Shown here one piece after another: positions 8,922-17,934 of a stretch of 64,000 nucleotides of DNA (its first letter is position 1; each line of letters opens with the position of its first letter). The notes beneath the pieces were generated by a model, which was not told the origin of the DNA, searched no databases, and saw only the letters and a program-made list of their open reading frames with translations. A program made the position numbers and the translations under genes. The stretch comes from Exiguobacterium sp. s193 (GTDB lineage: Bacteria; Bacillota; Bacilli; Exiguobacteriales; Exiguobacteriaceae), in assembly GCF_018618755.1 (NCBI RefSeq), contig NZ_JACSMR010000002.1, forward strand, positions 1 to 64,000. The letters run 5' to 3'.

Positions 8922-10373
8922 ATGAAGGTATGGTTTGCTGCCACAGAAGCGACACCCTTCATCAAGACAGGGGGGCTAGCTGACGTCGTCGGCTCGCTCC
9001 CTTTAGCGCTTGCTGAAGAAGGTGCGGAAGTATCCGTTATTTTACCGAACTATGGTCAAATTAAAGAACAATTTAAGTCGGAAATGGAGTTTTTATTCGA
9101 TTTCATCATTCCAGTCGGCTGGCGGCAACAGTTTGGTGCTGTCTTACGCCTAAAACAGGATGGGGTCACGTTTTATTTCATTGATAACGAATATTACTTC
9201 AAACGTGACGGCATCATTTACGGTCATTACGATGACGCGGAACGTTTTGCATACTTTTCACGGGCCGTCCTTGAGATGATTCAGCATATCGACCGTGCGG
9301 AAGTACCGGATGTCATCCACTGTCATGATTGGCAGACTGGTGTCATTCCGGCATTCTTACGGATTCATTACCAGCATCTCGAGCGTTATCAAGAAATCAA
9401 GACTGTCTTTACGATCCACAATTTGCAGTACCAAGGGATTTTCCCTGAAGAAGTCCTCGGTGACTTGCTAGGTCTCAGTCATGAACACTTCACGATGGAT
9501 GGGCTCGCACATAATGGACTCGTCAACTACATGAAGGCAGGACTCGTTCATGCCAATCAAATCACGACAGTCAGTCCGTCGTATCGTGATGAAATCATGG
9601 ATCCTTATTATGGTGAAAGTCTGGAACCGGTCTTACAGCATCGTGCCGTCGACGTCCGTGGTATTCTGAATGGGATTGATTACCGCCAATTCGATCCAGC
9701 GACCGATCAGCATCTCGTTGAGAACTATGATCTCGAGACGGCGGAAGAAGGAAAAGCGATTAACAAGGCGGCTTTACAAAAAGAGTTAGGATTGCCGGTC
9801 AATCCAGAAGTTCCCTTGTTCGGATTCGTCTCACGTCTCGTCGATCAAAAAGGAATCGATTTGCTTGCCCATATCTTACCGGAACTGTTTGAACTCGATG
9901 CCCAGTTCATCATTTTAGGTTCAGGAGAAGCAGAGTATGAAGGCTTATTCCACCATGCGACAACGATCCGTCCTGATAAAGTGGCGTCGTATATTGGTTT
10001 TGATGTCGGACTGGCACAACGGATCTATGCAGGTAGTGACGCCTTTTTGATGCCGTCACGATTTGAACCATGTGGTCTCAGTCAATTGATTTCGATGAAG
10101 TACGGTTCGCTCCCTGTCGTTCGTGAAACAGGCGGATTACGTGACACCGTCACGCCGTTTAATCAGTTCACATTAGAGGGGAATGGCTTCTCGTTCTCGA
10201 ATTATAATGCACATGAGTTCCTTGACGCGATCAAGCGGACGATTGAGGTCTATCAAGATAAACCCGTCTTTAAGCATCTGATTGAGACCGCGATGCAAGA
10301 AGATTTTAGTTGGATTCGCTCAGCCGATGAATATTTAGCACTCTATCATCTCATCGCACCGTCTGTTGACTGA
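8922..10373 (+). CDS. glgA: Glycogen synthase (ADP-glucose)
   Basis: A GT5 glycosyltransferase that extends alpha-1,4-glucan from ADP-glucose. The N-terminal [10 protein letters not shown] motif (K15 onward) binds ADP-glucose. HNLQYQG and the C-terminal SRFEPCGL / ETGGLRDTV loop complete the GT-B active site. The 483-aa length is standard. It begins 13 nt after glgD behind AAGGGGATG and is followed 28 nt later by glgP. Confidence 0.96.
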   Translation: MKVWFAATEATPFIKTGGLADVVGSLPLALAEEGAEVSVILPNYGQIKEQFKSEMEFLFDFIIPVGWRQQFGAVLRLKQDGVTFYFIDNEYYFKRDGIIYGHYDDAERFAYFSRAVLEMIQHIDRAEVPDVIHCHDWQTGVIPAFLRIHYQHLERYQEIKTVFTIHNLQYQGIFPEEVLGDLLGLSHEHFTMDGLAHNGLVNYMKAGLVHANQITTVSPSYRDEIMDPYYGESLEPVLQHRAVDVRGILNGIDYRQFDPATDQHLVENYDLETAEEGKAINKAALQKELGLPVNPEVPLFGFVSRLVDQKGIDLLAHILPELFELDAQFIILGSGEAEYEGLFHHATTIRPDKVASYIGFDVGLAQRIYAGSDAFLMPSRFEPCGLSQLISMKYGSLPVVRETGGLRDTVTPFNQFTLEGNGFSFSNYNAHEFLDAIKRTIEVYQDKPVFKHLIETAMQEDFSWIRSADEYLALYHLIAPSVD

Positions 10374-10401
10374 TTGAGATTAAGAGAAATGAGGTCATGG
10401 A

Positions 10402-12825
10402 ATGTTTAAAGATAAAGAGAAGTTCAAGGAGAGGTTTAACGAACGTTTTGTTTCGATGCATGGGAAAGCGTTAAGCGATGCAACGGAGAATGACGTCTAT
10501 CAGACACTTGCCTACATGGTCCGGGAATACGTCACCTCGGACTGGATGCATACAAAAGAAACGTACATTCATAAAAAGAGTAAACAAGTCTATTATTTTT
10601 CGCTCGAGTTTTTACTCGGACGTTTTCTATATAACAACTTGCTGAATCTAGATGTCCTCGAAGATGTCCGTGCAGGTCTAGCCGAGCTTGGCTACAACTT
10701 AGCAGACCTGACGGAAGAAGAACCGGAGCCTGGACTTGGCAACGGGGGGCTAGGGCGACTAGCAGCATGTTTCCTGGATTCGTTAGCTGCACTTGGGTTA
10801 CCTGGACACGGAAACGGAATTCGGTATCAGTATGGATTGTTCAAACAAAAAATCATCGATGGTTATCAAGTCGAACTCCCGGATAACTGGCTCAAGAACG
10901 GAAACATGTGGGAGATTCGTCGTCCCGACAAATCAGTCGACATTCCGTTCGGCGGACATGTCTGGCTAGAAGAAGTCGATGGGGGCTATCGTGTCCACCA
11001 CGAACCGGCTGAAATCGTCCGTGCCGTCCCGTATGATATGCCAATCGTCGGGTATCAAAATGGGGTCGTCAATAATTTACGCCTGTGGAGTGCAGAATCT
11101 CCGTATGATGATGATGAACTGTTGCATCAGCACCGCGGAAATTATAAGGATTTACTTGCACACAAACAATCGATTCAAACGATTTCCGAGTTTCTTTATC
11201 CGGACGATACGACGGATGAAGGGAAGGTCCTTCGCCTGAAGCAACAATATTTCTTTGTTGCAGCCGGTTTACGCAGTATTCTATTATCACATAAAAAACG
11301 AAATGCTTCGTTTAAGCAACTGGGGAATCAAATCGCCATCCATATCAACGATACACACCCTGTCGTCGCGATTCCGGAATTGATGCGCATTCTAATCGAT
11401 GAGGAAAACTATGAGTGGGAAGAAGCATGGCGCATCACGAAGAGTGTCATGTCATTTACGAACCACACGTTGCTCGCAGAAGCACTAGAGCGTTGGCCGG
11501 TCGATCTGTTCCGTAACTTATTACCACGGATTTATCAGATCGTCGAGGAAATCAACCGTCGCTTCTGTCAGGATGTCATCGATAACTATCCGCATCTTGC
11601 TTCGCATATGCAAGAAATCGCCATCATTGCGGACGGGCGGATTAACATGGCGAACTTGGCAGTTGTCGGGACACATTCGACGAACGGTGTCGCGCAAATT
11701 CATACTGAAATCTTGAAACAACGGGAGATGCGTCTGTTTTACGAAATGTTCCCGCTCCGTTTCAATAATAAAACGAACGGAATTACGCACCGTCGCTGGT
11801 TCTTGTTGTCAAACCCTAAACTCGCGAATCGTGTGACGGAAGCAATCGGCGATAGCTGGATCAATCACCCGTCGGACTTACAAAAGTTAACGAAATGGGC
11901 CGATAACGAAGAACTCCAACATGATATTGCACAAATCAAACTGGAGAGCAAACAAGAACTTGCGCAGTTGATTGAGGCAGAGACAGGAATCAGTGTTGAT
12001 CCCTCTTCCATCTTTGATGTACAAGTCAAACGACTCCATGCCTATAAACGCCAGTTACTTAATGCGCTTCACATTCACTCGTTATATTATCGCCTAAAAG
12101 AAGATAAGTCCTTTAAGATGACACCACGGACCTTTATTTTCGGAGCGAAGGCAGCACCAGGCTATCATTATGCAAAAGAAGTCATTCGCTACATCAATGC
12201 GCTCGCGAAATTGATCAATTCTGATCCGGAAGTCAGCCCATACATGAAAGTCGTTTTCTTAGAAAATTACCGTGTCTCGTTAGCTGAAAAAATCTTCCCG
12301 GCGAGTGATGTCAGTGAACAGATCTCGACGGCGAGTTATGAAGCGTCCGGTACAGGGAACATGAAATTCATGATGAACGGGGCATTGACGGTCGGTACAC
12401 TGGATGGGGCAAACATTGAAATCCGTGACGAAGTCGAAGACGCAAACATCTTTATCTTTGGGCTCACACCACAAGAAGTAATGAACTATAAAAAATATGG
12501 TGGTTATAATGCCTACGATCAATATAGCTCACAACCGGAGTTACGGAGAATCGTCGATAGCTTAGTGGACGGATCCTTATTCCCAGTCGGTGAGTTCCAA
12601 GCGATTTATGACTCGCTCATCACATATAACGATGAGTACTTGATTTTAAAAGACTTCCAGTCGTATCAACAAGCACAAGAACGAATCGATCGTATCTATC
12701 AGAATCCGGAGAAATGGTACCGCATGGTCATCATGAACATCGGGAAATCCGGCATCTTCTCGAGCGACCGGACGATTAAAGAATATGCGAATGCGATTTG
12801 GAACATCAAACCGGTTCAATTATGA
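10402..12825 (+). CDS. glgP: Glycogen phosphorylase
   Basis: A GT35 enzyme that phosphorolyses alpha-1,4-glucan to glucose-1-phosphate. The 807-aa product has the conserved LGNGGLGRLAACF stretch and the pyridoxal phosphate site EASGTGNMKF, with the Schiff-base lysine at about K655. Synthesis and breakdown enzymes share this operon, so net glycogen flux must be set after transcription. Phosphoglucomutase, which handles its product, is encoded about 0.9 kb downstream. Confidence 0.97.
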   Translation: MFKDKEKFKERFNERFVSMHGKALSDATENDVYQTLAYMVREYVTSDWMHTKETYIHKKSKQVYYFSLEFLLGRFLYNNLLNLDVLEDVRAGLAELGYNLADLTEEEPEPGLGNGGLGRLAACFLDSLAALGLPGHGNGIRYQYGLFKQKIIDGYQVELPDNWLKNGNMWEIRRPDKSVDIPFGGHVWLEEVDGGYRVHHEPAEIVRAVPYDMPIVGYQNGVVNNLRLWSAESPYDDDELLHQHRGNYKDLLAHKQSIQTISEFLYPDDTTDEGKVLRLKQQYFFVAAGLRSILLSHKKRNASFKQLGNQIAIHINDTHPVVAIPELMRILIDEENYEWEEAWRITKSVMSFTNHTLLAEALERWPVDLFRNLLPRIYQIVEEINRRFCQDVIDNYPHLASHMQEIAIIADGRINMANLAVVGTHSTNGVAQIHTEILKQREMRLFYEMFPLRFNNKTNGITHRRWFLLSNPKLANRVTEAIGDSWINHPSDLQKLTKWADNEELQHDIAQIKLESKQELAQLIEAETGISVDPSSIFDVQVKRLHAYKRQLLNALHIHSLYYRLKEDKSFKMTPRTFIFGAKAAPGYHYAKEVIRYINALAKLINSDPEVSPYMKVVFLENYRVSLAEKIFPASDVSEQISTASYEASGTGNMKFMMNGALTVGTLDGANIEIRDEVEDANIFIFGLTPQEVMNYKKYGGYNAYDQYSSQPELRRIVDSLVDGSLFPVGEFQAIYDSLITYNDEYLILKDFQSYQQAQERIDRIYQNPEKWYRMVIMNIGKSGIFSSDRTIKEYANAIWNIKPVQL

Positions 12826-12833
12826 AAAAATAA

Positions 12834-12857
12834 AAAAGCCTGATTGAATCAGGCTTT
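12834..12857 (+). terminator. Terminator between glgP and the convergent sulfurtransferase
   Basis: AAAGCCTGATT pairs with AATCAGGCTTT around GA, with A-rich sequence on its left. The T-run is better for the minus strand, so it probably serves both convergent genes. Confidence 0.75.
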
Positions 12858-12862
12858 GAAAG

Positions 12863-13675
12863 TTAAGAAATATCATCTGTTTGACTAATCCAGTCACTGT
12901 AAGAACCTGCATACAGCCGGACGTCATTTTTACCGAGCGAGTGTAGTGCGAGAATGTTGACGCAAGCCGTCACACCACTACCGCAATAGAGGATTGGGGA
13001 CTCTTCTTCAAGTAATGGAGCATAGAGTTCCTTTAAATCTTCTGCATCCTTCAGTCTTCCGTCAGGTGAAATCGCTTCTTCAAAAAAGCAGTTGACGGCG
13101 CCCGGAATATGACCCGCGACGGCATCAATCGTTTCATTCTGACCTTGAAACCGGTCAGGCGAACGGGAGTCGACGAGTAGCGTATCCGTCGAACGATCTT
13201 TGACTGCGTCAAAATCGACGAGCATGTCATCTCGGAAATCAGCGTCATATGTAGAAGGCGCAAAAGTTTCCAGCTCGCGAGTCATCGGATAATCAAACGC
13301 AAGATAGGATGAGAGGCCGCCTTCGAGCACGACGACACGTTCATGTCCGGCCCATTTGAAGAGCCACCATGCACGTGCTGCATAAGGAAAACCATCATCA
13401 TATAAGACGATAAAGTCGTCATTTTTGATGCCGTGCGATTCTAGCGTCTTCGTCCAGTTTTCTTTCGATGGTAAAGGGTGACGTCCACCGGTAGTTGATG
13501 TAGGTCCTGATAAATCATTTGCTAAATCAAGATAATGCGCACCAGGCACATGCTGGTCCTCAAAAGCTAGACGACCATAATTCGGGTCACGTAAATCGTA
13601 GCGGCAATCGAACCAACGGATTTGATCCGAGTGGACGAGTTGTTGTAAGTCCGCCATTTGAATGGTTGGAAACAT
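12863..13675 (-). CDS. Sulfurtransferase, 3-mercaptopyruvate type (two rhodanese domains)
   Basis: Transfers sulfane sulfur from 3-mercaptopyruvate or thiosulfate to a thiol or cyanide acceptor. The 270-aa protein has a non-catalytic N-terminal rhodanese domain and a catalytic C-terminal one. Its loop CGSGVTAC contains the reactive C221; the CG(S/T)GVT signature favours mercaptopyruvate as donor. ATG 13675 has GAGGTGA five bases upstream; the GTG at 13684 overlaps that site and is less likely. It is inserted between the glg operon and pgcA on the opposite strand, with no functional link evident. Confidence 0.88.
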   Translation of the reverse strand: MFPTIQMADLQQLVHSDQIRWFDCRYDLRDPNYGRLAFEDQHVPGAHYLDLANDLSGPTSTTGGRHPLPSKENWTKTLESHGIKNDDFIVLYDDGFPYAARAWWLFKWAGHERVVVLEGGLSSYLAFDYPMTRELETFAPSTYDADFRDDMLVDFDAVKDRSTDTLLVDSRSPDRFQGQNETIDAVAGHIPGAVNCFFEEAISPDGRLKDAEDLKELYAPLLEEESPILYCGSGVTACVNILALHSLGKNDVRLYAGSYSDWISQTDDIS

Positions 13676-13760
13676 TTGAATCACCTCGACCTTTCTAGAT
13701 TAATCATATGAAAGGTGACGCGTCATCGCAAGTATGACTTCGATAAATTAAAGGAGTGGA

Positions 13761-15503
13761 ATGAATATGGCATGGAAAGAGACCTATCAAAAGTGGAACC
13801 AGTTTGAGCATTTAGAGCCTGAATTAAAAGAAGAGCTCGTCACGTTAGCCGCAGATGATAAAGCGGCGGAAGATGCTTTTTATAAAGAACTTGAGTTTGG
13901 TACAGGTGGTATGCGTGGAGAAATCGGCGTCGGTACAAACCGAATGAACGTTTACACAGTCCGTAAAGCCTCGCAAGGGTTTGCAGACTTTATCAAAAAA
14001 GCAGGAGAAGAAGCTGTTGCGCAAGGAATCGTCATCGCGCATGACTCGCGTCACTTTTCGCCAGAGTTTGCTTTAGAAGCAGCAAAAACGCTCGCAAGCA
14101 ACGGAATTAAAGCATATTTATTTGATGGATTACGCCCGACACCAGAATTGTCATTTGCTGTTCGTGAGCTTCGTGCTGCAGGTGGGATCGTCATTACGGC
14201 AAGTCATAACCCACCGGAGTACAATGGGTACAAAGTATACGGGAATGATGGTGGACAACTACCGCCTAAAGAAGCAGATGACCTCGTTTCGTATGTCGAT
14301 CAAGTCGAAGATGAACTATCGATTGTCCTCGAAGCAGAAGAAGTCCTTCGTGCAAACGGTCTCATCGTCCGTGTCGGAGAACAACTTGATGATGCGTATC
14401 AAGAAAAATTAAAAACGATTCGTGTGTTACCGACGATTCAAGACGAGTTGCAGGATGCACTAAAAATTGTCTACACACCACTCCACGGAACCGGCCTTGT
14501 CCCGGTTACAGTTGGATTGAAGAACTACGGGTTTGAAAACGTGACGGTCGTTGACGAACAGGCGAAACCAGATGGCGCCTTCCCAACAGTCTCGTCACCA
14601 AACCCAGAAGAGCATGCTGCGTTTGAACTCGCGATTGAATACGGAGACCGTGTCGAAGCGGATGTATTACTTGCGACAGATCCAGATGCGGACCGTGTCG
14701 GTGTCGCGACGCGCGATGCAAGTGGGGAATGGACGGTACTGACAGGAAATCAAACGGGTGCACTGTTACTCGATTATATTCTGTCGCAAAAATCAGCCCA
14801 AGGTACATTACCCGCGAACGGTTTTGTTGCGAAGACAATCGTAACATCAGAACTTGGTGCGTTGATCGCCCGTCATTACGATCTTCATGTCGAGAATACA
14901 TTAACGGGCTTTAAGTTCATCGGTGAAAAGATTAAACAATATAACGCTTCAGGTGAATATGAATACTTGTTCGGTTATGAAGAGAGTTACGGTTATTTGA
15001 TCGGCGATTTCTGTCGCGACAAGGATGCTGTCCAGGCGTGCTTACTCGTAGCAGAGATGGCAGCATACCACAAGAAAGAAGGACGGACGTTGTATGAGGC
15101 ATTACAGGCCATTTACGAACAGTTCGGTTACTTCGAGGAATCATTACGTTCACTGACGTTAAAAGGAAAAGACGGAGTGGAACAGATTGGAAGAATCATG
15201 AATACGTTCCGTGAGAACCCACCGAAACAAGTGGCGGGAGAGAAAGTGGTCTTGTTCGAAGATTATGATGCGAGCATCGCGCATGATTTGATTCAACACA
15301 AGCCGTCACCCATTAATCTTCCGAAATCGAATGTGTTGAAATTTACGCTTGAGGACGGTTCTTGGTTCTGTCTCCGACCATCAGGAACGGAGCCGAAAAT
15401 TAAGTTTTACTTCAGTGTGACATCACCGGATGCGGCAGATACGACACGTAAACGTCAAATGATAGAAGATGAAGTGATGCAAGAAGTGGAACAAATTCAG
15501 TAA
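13761..15503 (+). CDS. pgcA: Alpha-phosphoglucomutase
   Basis: Interconverts glucose-1- and glucose-6-phosphate, linking glycogen metabolism and wall/teichoic acid precursors to glycolysis. The 580-aa protein has the phosphoserine loop TASHNP (S148), metal loop DPDADRVG, sugar loop GYEESYGY and phosphate-binding loop [14 protein letters not shown] lies 4 nt before ATG 13761 and 10 nt before an in-frame ATG at 13767, so the start is uncertain by two codons. Confidence 0.94.
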   Translation: MNMAWKETYQKWNQFEHLEPELKEELVTLAADDKAAEDAFYKELEFGTGGMRGEIGVGTNRMNVYTVRKASQGFADFIKKAGEEAVAQGIVIAHDSRHFSPEFALEAAKTLASNGIKAYLFDGLRPTPELSFAVRELRAAGGIVITASHNPPEYNGYKVYGNDGGQLPPKEADDLVSYVDQVEDELSIVLEAEEVLRANGLIVRVGEQLDDAYQEKLKTIRVLPTIQDELQDALKIVYTPLHGTGLVPVTVGLKNYGFENVTVVDEQAKPDGAFPTVSSPNPEEHAAFELAIEYGDRVEADVLLATDPDADRVGVATRDASGEWTVLTGNQTGALLLDYILSQKSAQGTLPANGFVAKTIVTSELGALIARHYDLHVENTLTGFKFIGEKIKQYNASGEYEYLFGYEESYGYLIGDFCRDKDAVQACLLVAEMAAYHKKEGRTLYEALQAIYEQFGYFEESLRSLTLKGKDGVEQIGRIMNTFRENPPKQVAGEKVVLFEDYDASIAHDLIQHKPSPINLPKSNVLKFTLEDGSWFCLRPSGTEPKIKFYFSVTSPDAADTTRKRQMIEDEVMQEVEQIQ

Positions 15504-15525
15504 GACAAGTTGACTACTGATCATA

Positions 15526-15563
15526 AAGGCACGAGTACCGGACAGGTATCTCGTGCCTTTTTG
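15526..15563 (+). terminator. Terminator after pgcA
   Basis: AAAGGCACGAG (15526-15536) pairs with CTCGTGCCTTTTT, and an inner TACC/GGTA pairing extends the stem. A T-run follows. Confidence 0.88.
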
Positions 15564-15650
15564 TGAAAAGCGAAATCCGTGCAACCGGTACCAACTTCCT
15601 GTAAAGTTAAATAGGACAGAAAAAGCACGAGATCGAAAGGATGAATTGGA

Positions 15651-16547
15651 ATGGAACGAATTCAACTAACAGAAGAGTTGTCATTTTCGCGTGTGATTCA
15701 TGGATTATGGCGATTGAATGAATGGAACATGACGGCAGAAGAACGCCTTGCTTTAATTGAGCAATGTCTAGCACTTGGAATCACGACGTTTGACCATGCG
15801 GACATCTACGGGGATTATACGAATGAAGGTTTGTTCGGTGAAGCCTTGGCGTTAAAACCAGAATTGCGTGAACGAATGGAGATTGTCACAAAAACGGGGA
15901 TTAAGATGAAAGGGAACTACTATTCCGATCAAAACCTTTCATTCTACGATACAACAAAAGAACATATCATCGACCATGCGACACGTTCATTAAAGGAACT
16001 TGGTGTCGAATATATCGATACGTTATTGATTCACCGCCCGGATCCATTGATGGATCCAAATGAAATTGCCGAAGCATTCGTTGAATTAAAAGAATCGGGT
16101 AAAGTGCGGACGTTCGGTTTATCAAATCATACACCGGCCCAACAAAGTTTAATTCAATCTCGTCTACCATTCATGCTCGTGACGAATCAATTAGAGCTTT
16201 CAGTCGCTGAACTGAAACATTTCGAAGATGGATCGGTCGATCTTTGCCATGAAAACGAAATGCCGCTTATGGCATGGAGCCCGCTTGCCGGTGGACGGTT
16301 GTTCAAGGAAGAAGCATACAGCGCCTTACGCGACAAGCTCGAGGAAATCGGGAAACAAATTGGAGCAAGTGACATCGATGAAGTCGCCTATGCGTGGCTC
16401 TTGAAACACCCGGCACGGATCATGCCGATTGTAGGTTCAGGGAAAATTGAACGGATTGAATCTGCGGTCAATGCGACTCGTTTGACGTTATCACGTGAAC
16501 AGTGGTTCGAAATCCTAAAAGCTTCTCGTGGACGTGACGTTGATTAA
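15651..16547 (+). CDS. Aldo/keto reductase (YdhF-like)
   Basis: A cytosolic NAD(P)H-dependent oxidoreductase of the AKR superfamily. The 298-aa TIM-barrel sequence shows FDHADIYG with the expected catalytic D48 and Y53, a downstream Lys in VTKTGIK, and the active-site His in LLIHRPDPL. The late motif GSGKIERIESAV matches the cofactor-binding segment of the YdhF/YcsN-type subgroup. The physiological substrate is unknown. AAAGGATG is the likely ribosome binding site. Confidence 0.88.
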   Translation: MERIQLTEELSFSRVIHGLWRLNEWNMTAEERLALIEQCLALGITTFDHADIYGDYTNEGLFGEALALKPELRERMEIVTKTGIKMKGNYYSDQNLSFYDTTKEHIIDHATRSLKELGVEYIDTLLIHRPDPLMDPNEIAEAFVELKESGKVRTFGLSNHTPAQQSLIQSRLPFMLVTNQLELSVAELKHFEDGSVDLCHENEMPLMAWSPLAGGRLFKEEAYSALRDKLEEIGKQIGASDIDEVAYAWLLKHPARIMPIVGSGKIERIESAVNATRLTLSREQWFEILKASRGRDVD

Positions 16548-16570
16548 AAAATAGCCTTCGGGCTATTTTC
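16548..16570 (+). terminator. Terminator hairpin, left copy
   Basis: AAAATAGCC-TTCG-GGCTATTTT directly after the aldo/keto reductase stop. The T-tract is short (four T) and breaks into the left end of a repeat element. An identical hairpin with a longer T-tract lies at 16879. Confidence 0.85.
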
Positions 16571-16572
16571 AG

Positions 16573-16878
16573 CGTCTAGCCAAAGTAACATAGGGTGAGA
16601 GAAAAGCTTATCCCTTTTCCGTTGCAGTCCTCGGGCGAGGGGCAAGCCGTTGCTCCTTGATCCTAGCGGACAACGAGCAGGGTCTTGCCTACCTCTGACA
16701 GTGCGTTAAAAAACGCACTTTTTCCCGTAGGAGCCAACGGAAAAGTGACGCTTTTAAGACGAGGCGAGACAGGGAAGAATCATATCGGTTTGAACTACCC
16801 CCACCTACGCTTTGCTAAGAAGTGGGCGTATTATCGTCTAATTTTGATAAATCCTTCATTAGAGTTTGTCCATAACCT
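16573..16878 (+). repeat. Interspersed repeat, copy D (internally deleted, chimeric)
   Basis: One of four copies in the window. It keeps the left arm (tcctcgggcgag..., the AACGAGCAGGGTCTTGCC block, and GTGCGTT/AACGCAC). It then jumps from GACGCTTTT straight to AAGACGAGGCGAGACAG, losing about 150 bp present in the copies at 51.9 and 58.1 kb. Its right part is replaced by sequence resembling an IS200/IS605 end (16789-16851). The termini are diverged. It is flanked on both sides by the same terminator hairpin. No protein-coding gene is credible inside. Confidence 0.8.
16789..16851 (+). repeat. IS200/IS605-end-like sequence, copy 1
   Basis: This stretch (TTGAACTACCCCCACCTACG, then GTGGGCGTATTATCG and ATTTTGATAAA) is similar to 62902-62959. 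Both contain an imperfect hairpin ending in GTGGG. The look is that of the subterminal hairpin of IS200/IS605-type elements, where a TnpB-associated RNA ends. No transposase or tnpB is adjacent, so it would be a remnant. Family assignment is inference. Confidence 0.5.
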
Positions 16879-16903
16879 AAAATAGCCTTCGGGCTATTTT
16901 TTT
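16879..16903 (+). terminator. Terminator hairpin, right copy
   Basis: AAAATAGCC-TTCG-GGCTATTTT followed by TTT, identical in stem and loop to the hairpin at 16548. The complete T-tract is on this side of the repeat element. Confidence 0.8.
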
Positions 16904-16904
16904 G

Positions 16905-16942
16905 CGCAAAAAACCCCATCTCAAGGGGGAGGTGAGATGGGT
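16905..16942 (-). terminator. Terminator of the 62-aa gene
   Basis: On the minus strand CCCATCTCA and TGAGATGGG pair around a purine/pyrimidine loop, followed by GTTTTTTGCGC. Confidence 0.85.
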
Positions 16943-16952
16943 ATCTATAGGG

Positions 16953-17141
16953 TCAAGCTTCTAAACGAAGCATCTCCTGGCGATATTTATCTAGACGTTC
17001 TTTACTAGCGACTACGGCAGCTTGATCACTGACCTGGATGGCATCAAAGAGAGTGCTGAGTTCATAATCAATCTCGAGGCGTAGCACTGGAATCCGCTGT
17101 TCTGCATCTTGTCTACGGAAAGCTTCAATTACTTGTTTCAT
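16953..17141 (-). CDS. Hypothetical 62-aa protein
   Basis: From ATG 17141 (AAAGGAG ten bases upstream) the product is MKQVIEAFRRQDAEQ... to ...KYRQEMLRLEA, 62 aa. It is highly charged and probably all-helical, with no membrane segment. A longer open frame upstream contains no better start. It sits between the amino acid ABC permease and its own good terminator on the same strand. I do not recognise a family. Confidence 0.65.
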   Translation of the reverse strand: MKQVIEAFRRQDAEQRIPVLRLEIDYELSTLFDAIQVSDQAAVVASKERLDKYRQEMLRLEA

Positions 17142-17239
17142 CTTGGCCACGCTCCTTTTAAAGTTATCAGATAATTCTGATTTTTTATTAGTATACTTGA
17201 TTATTCCCGAGTTGCCTAGTATTAAACCTAAAAAAAAGC

Positions 17240-17275
17240 AAAAAAAAGACTTGGAATGTGCAATCATTCCAAGTC
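17240..17275 (-). terminator. Terminator of the amino acid ABC transporter operon
   Basis: GACTTGGAATG and CATTCCAAGTC form a perfect 11-bp stem (17248-17258 / 17265-17275). A run of T follows on the minus strand. Confidence 0.9.
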
Positions 17276-17283
17276 GGTAATGT

Positions 17284-17934
17284 TTAATCCGGAATGCTAA
17301 AACGCATTTCTAGACGATGTTGTAACATCTGTACGAGCGTCGACATGATCCAGTAAATCGCTGCCGAGAACAGCAGGAGTGGCATGACGAGATACGTCGT
17401 AGCAGAGATTTGATCGGACACATACGTCAATTCCTCGACGGCAACAATCGTCCCGAGCGACGTCGACTTGATGATGTCGATGACGGAGTTCGAAAGCGGC
17501 GGAATGGCGCGTGACAAGGCTTGTGGAAGAATGACATCCTTAAACGTTTTCCGACGCGGAATCCCGAGTGAGTCGGCAGCTTCCCATTGACCACGATCGA
17601 CCGAGGCGATTGCGGCGCGGAATGACTCTGAGATATAAGCGGAGAAGTGGAGTGAGAGTCCGAAGGCAAGGGCCTGGAACCCTGACAACTGTAACGCGAC
17701 GAGCCCGTTATATAAAATCAAGATTTGTAACAGTAAAGGTGTTCCACGGAAGAACGAGACATACAATCGGGCGAAACCGCTAAAGACGGCGAAGCGGCTA
17801 TCGCGCATGACCGCAAGAATCAATCCGAGGAAAAGCGCAAAGACGATGGCAAATCCACTTGCAAGAAGTGTAATGCCAATCGCCTCTCCGTAGACGTTCG
17901 CGTTATCGCGAACAATCGTGAACAATTCCGTCAC
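17284..17934 (-). CDS. Polar amino acid ABC transporter permease (HisM family)
   Basis: An inner-membrane permease of 216 aa with about five helices. It carries the EAA-type ATPase-docking loop typical of the His/Glu/Gln/Arg family (GQWEAADSLGIPRRKTFKDV, then ILPQALSRAIPP). It overlaps the upstream binding-protein gene by 4 nt (ATGA), so the two are coupled. The ATPase gene usually found with such permeases is not here: the next ABC ATPase is of the sugar (MsmX) type and has its own terminator. Confidence 0.92.
   Translation of the reverse strand: MTELFTIVRDNANVYGEAIGITLLASGFAIVFALFLGLILAVMRDSRFAVFSGFARLYVSFFRGTPLLLQILILYNGLVALQLSGFQALAFGLSLHFSAYISESFRAAIASVDRGQWEAADSLGIPRRKTFKDVILPQALSRAIPPLSNSVIDIIKSTSLGTIVAVEELTYVSDQISATTYLVMPLLLFSAAIYWIMSTLVQMLQHRLEMRFSIPD

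Noticed and set aside
16685..16885. A 66-codon plus-strand frame inside the 16.6-kb repeat
   Set aside because: It spans the repeat and the IS605-like end and has no conserved counterpart in the other copies.
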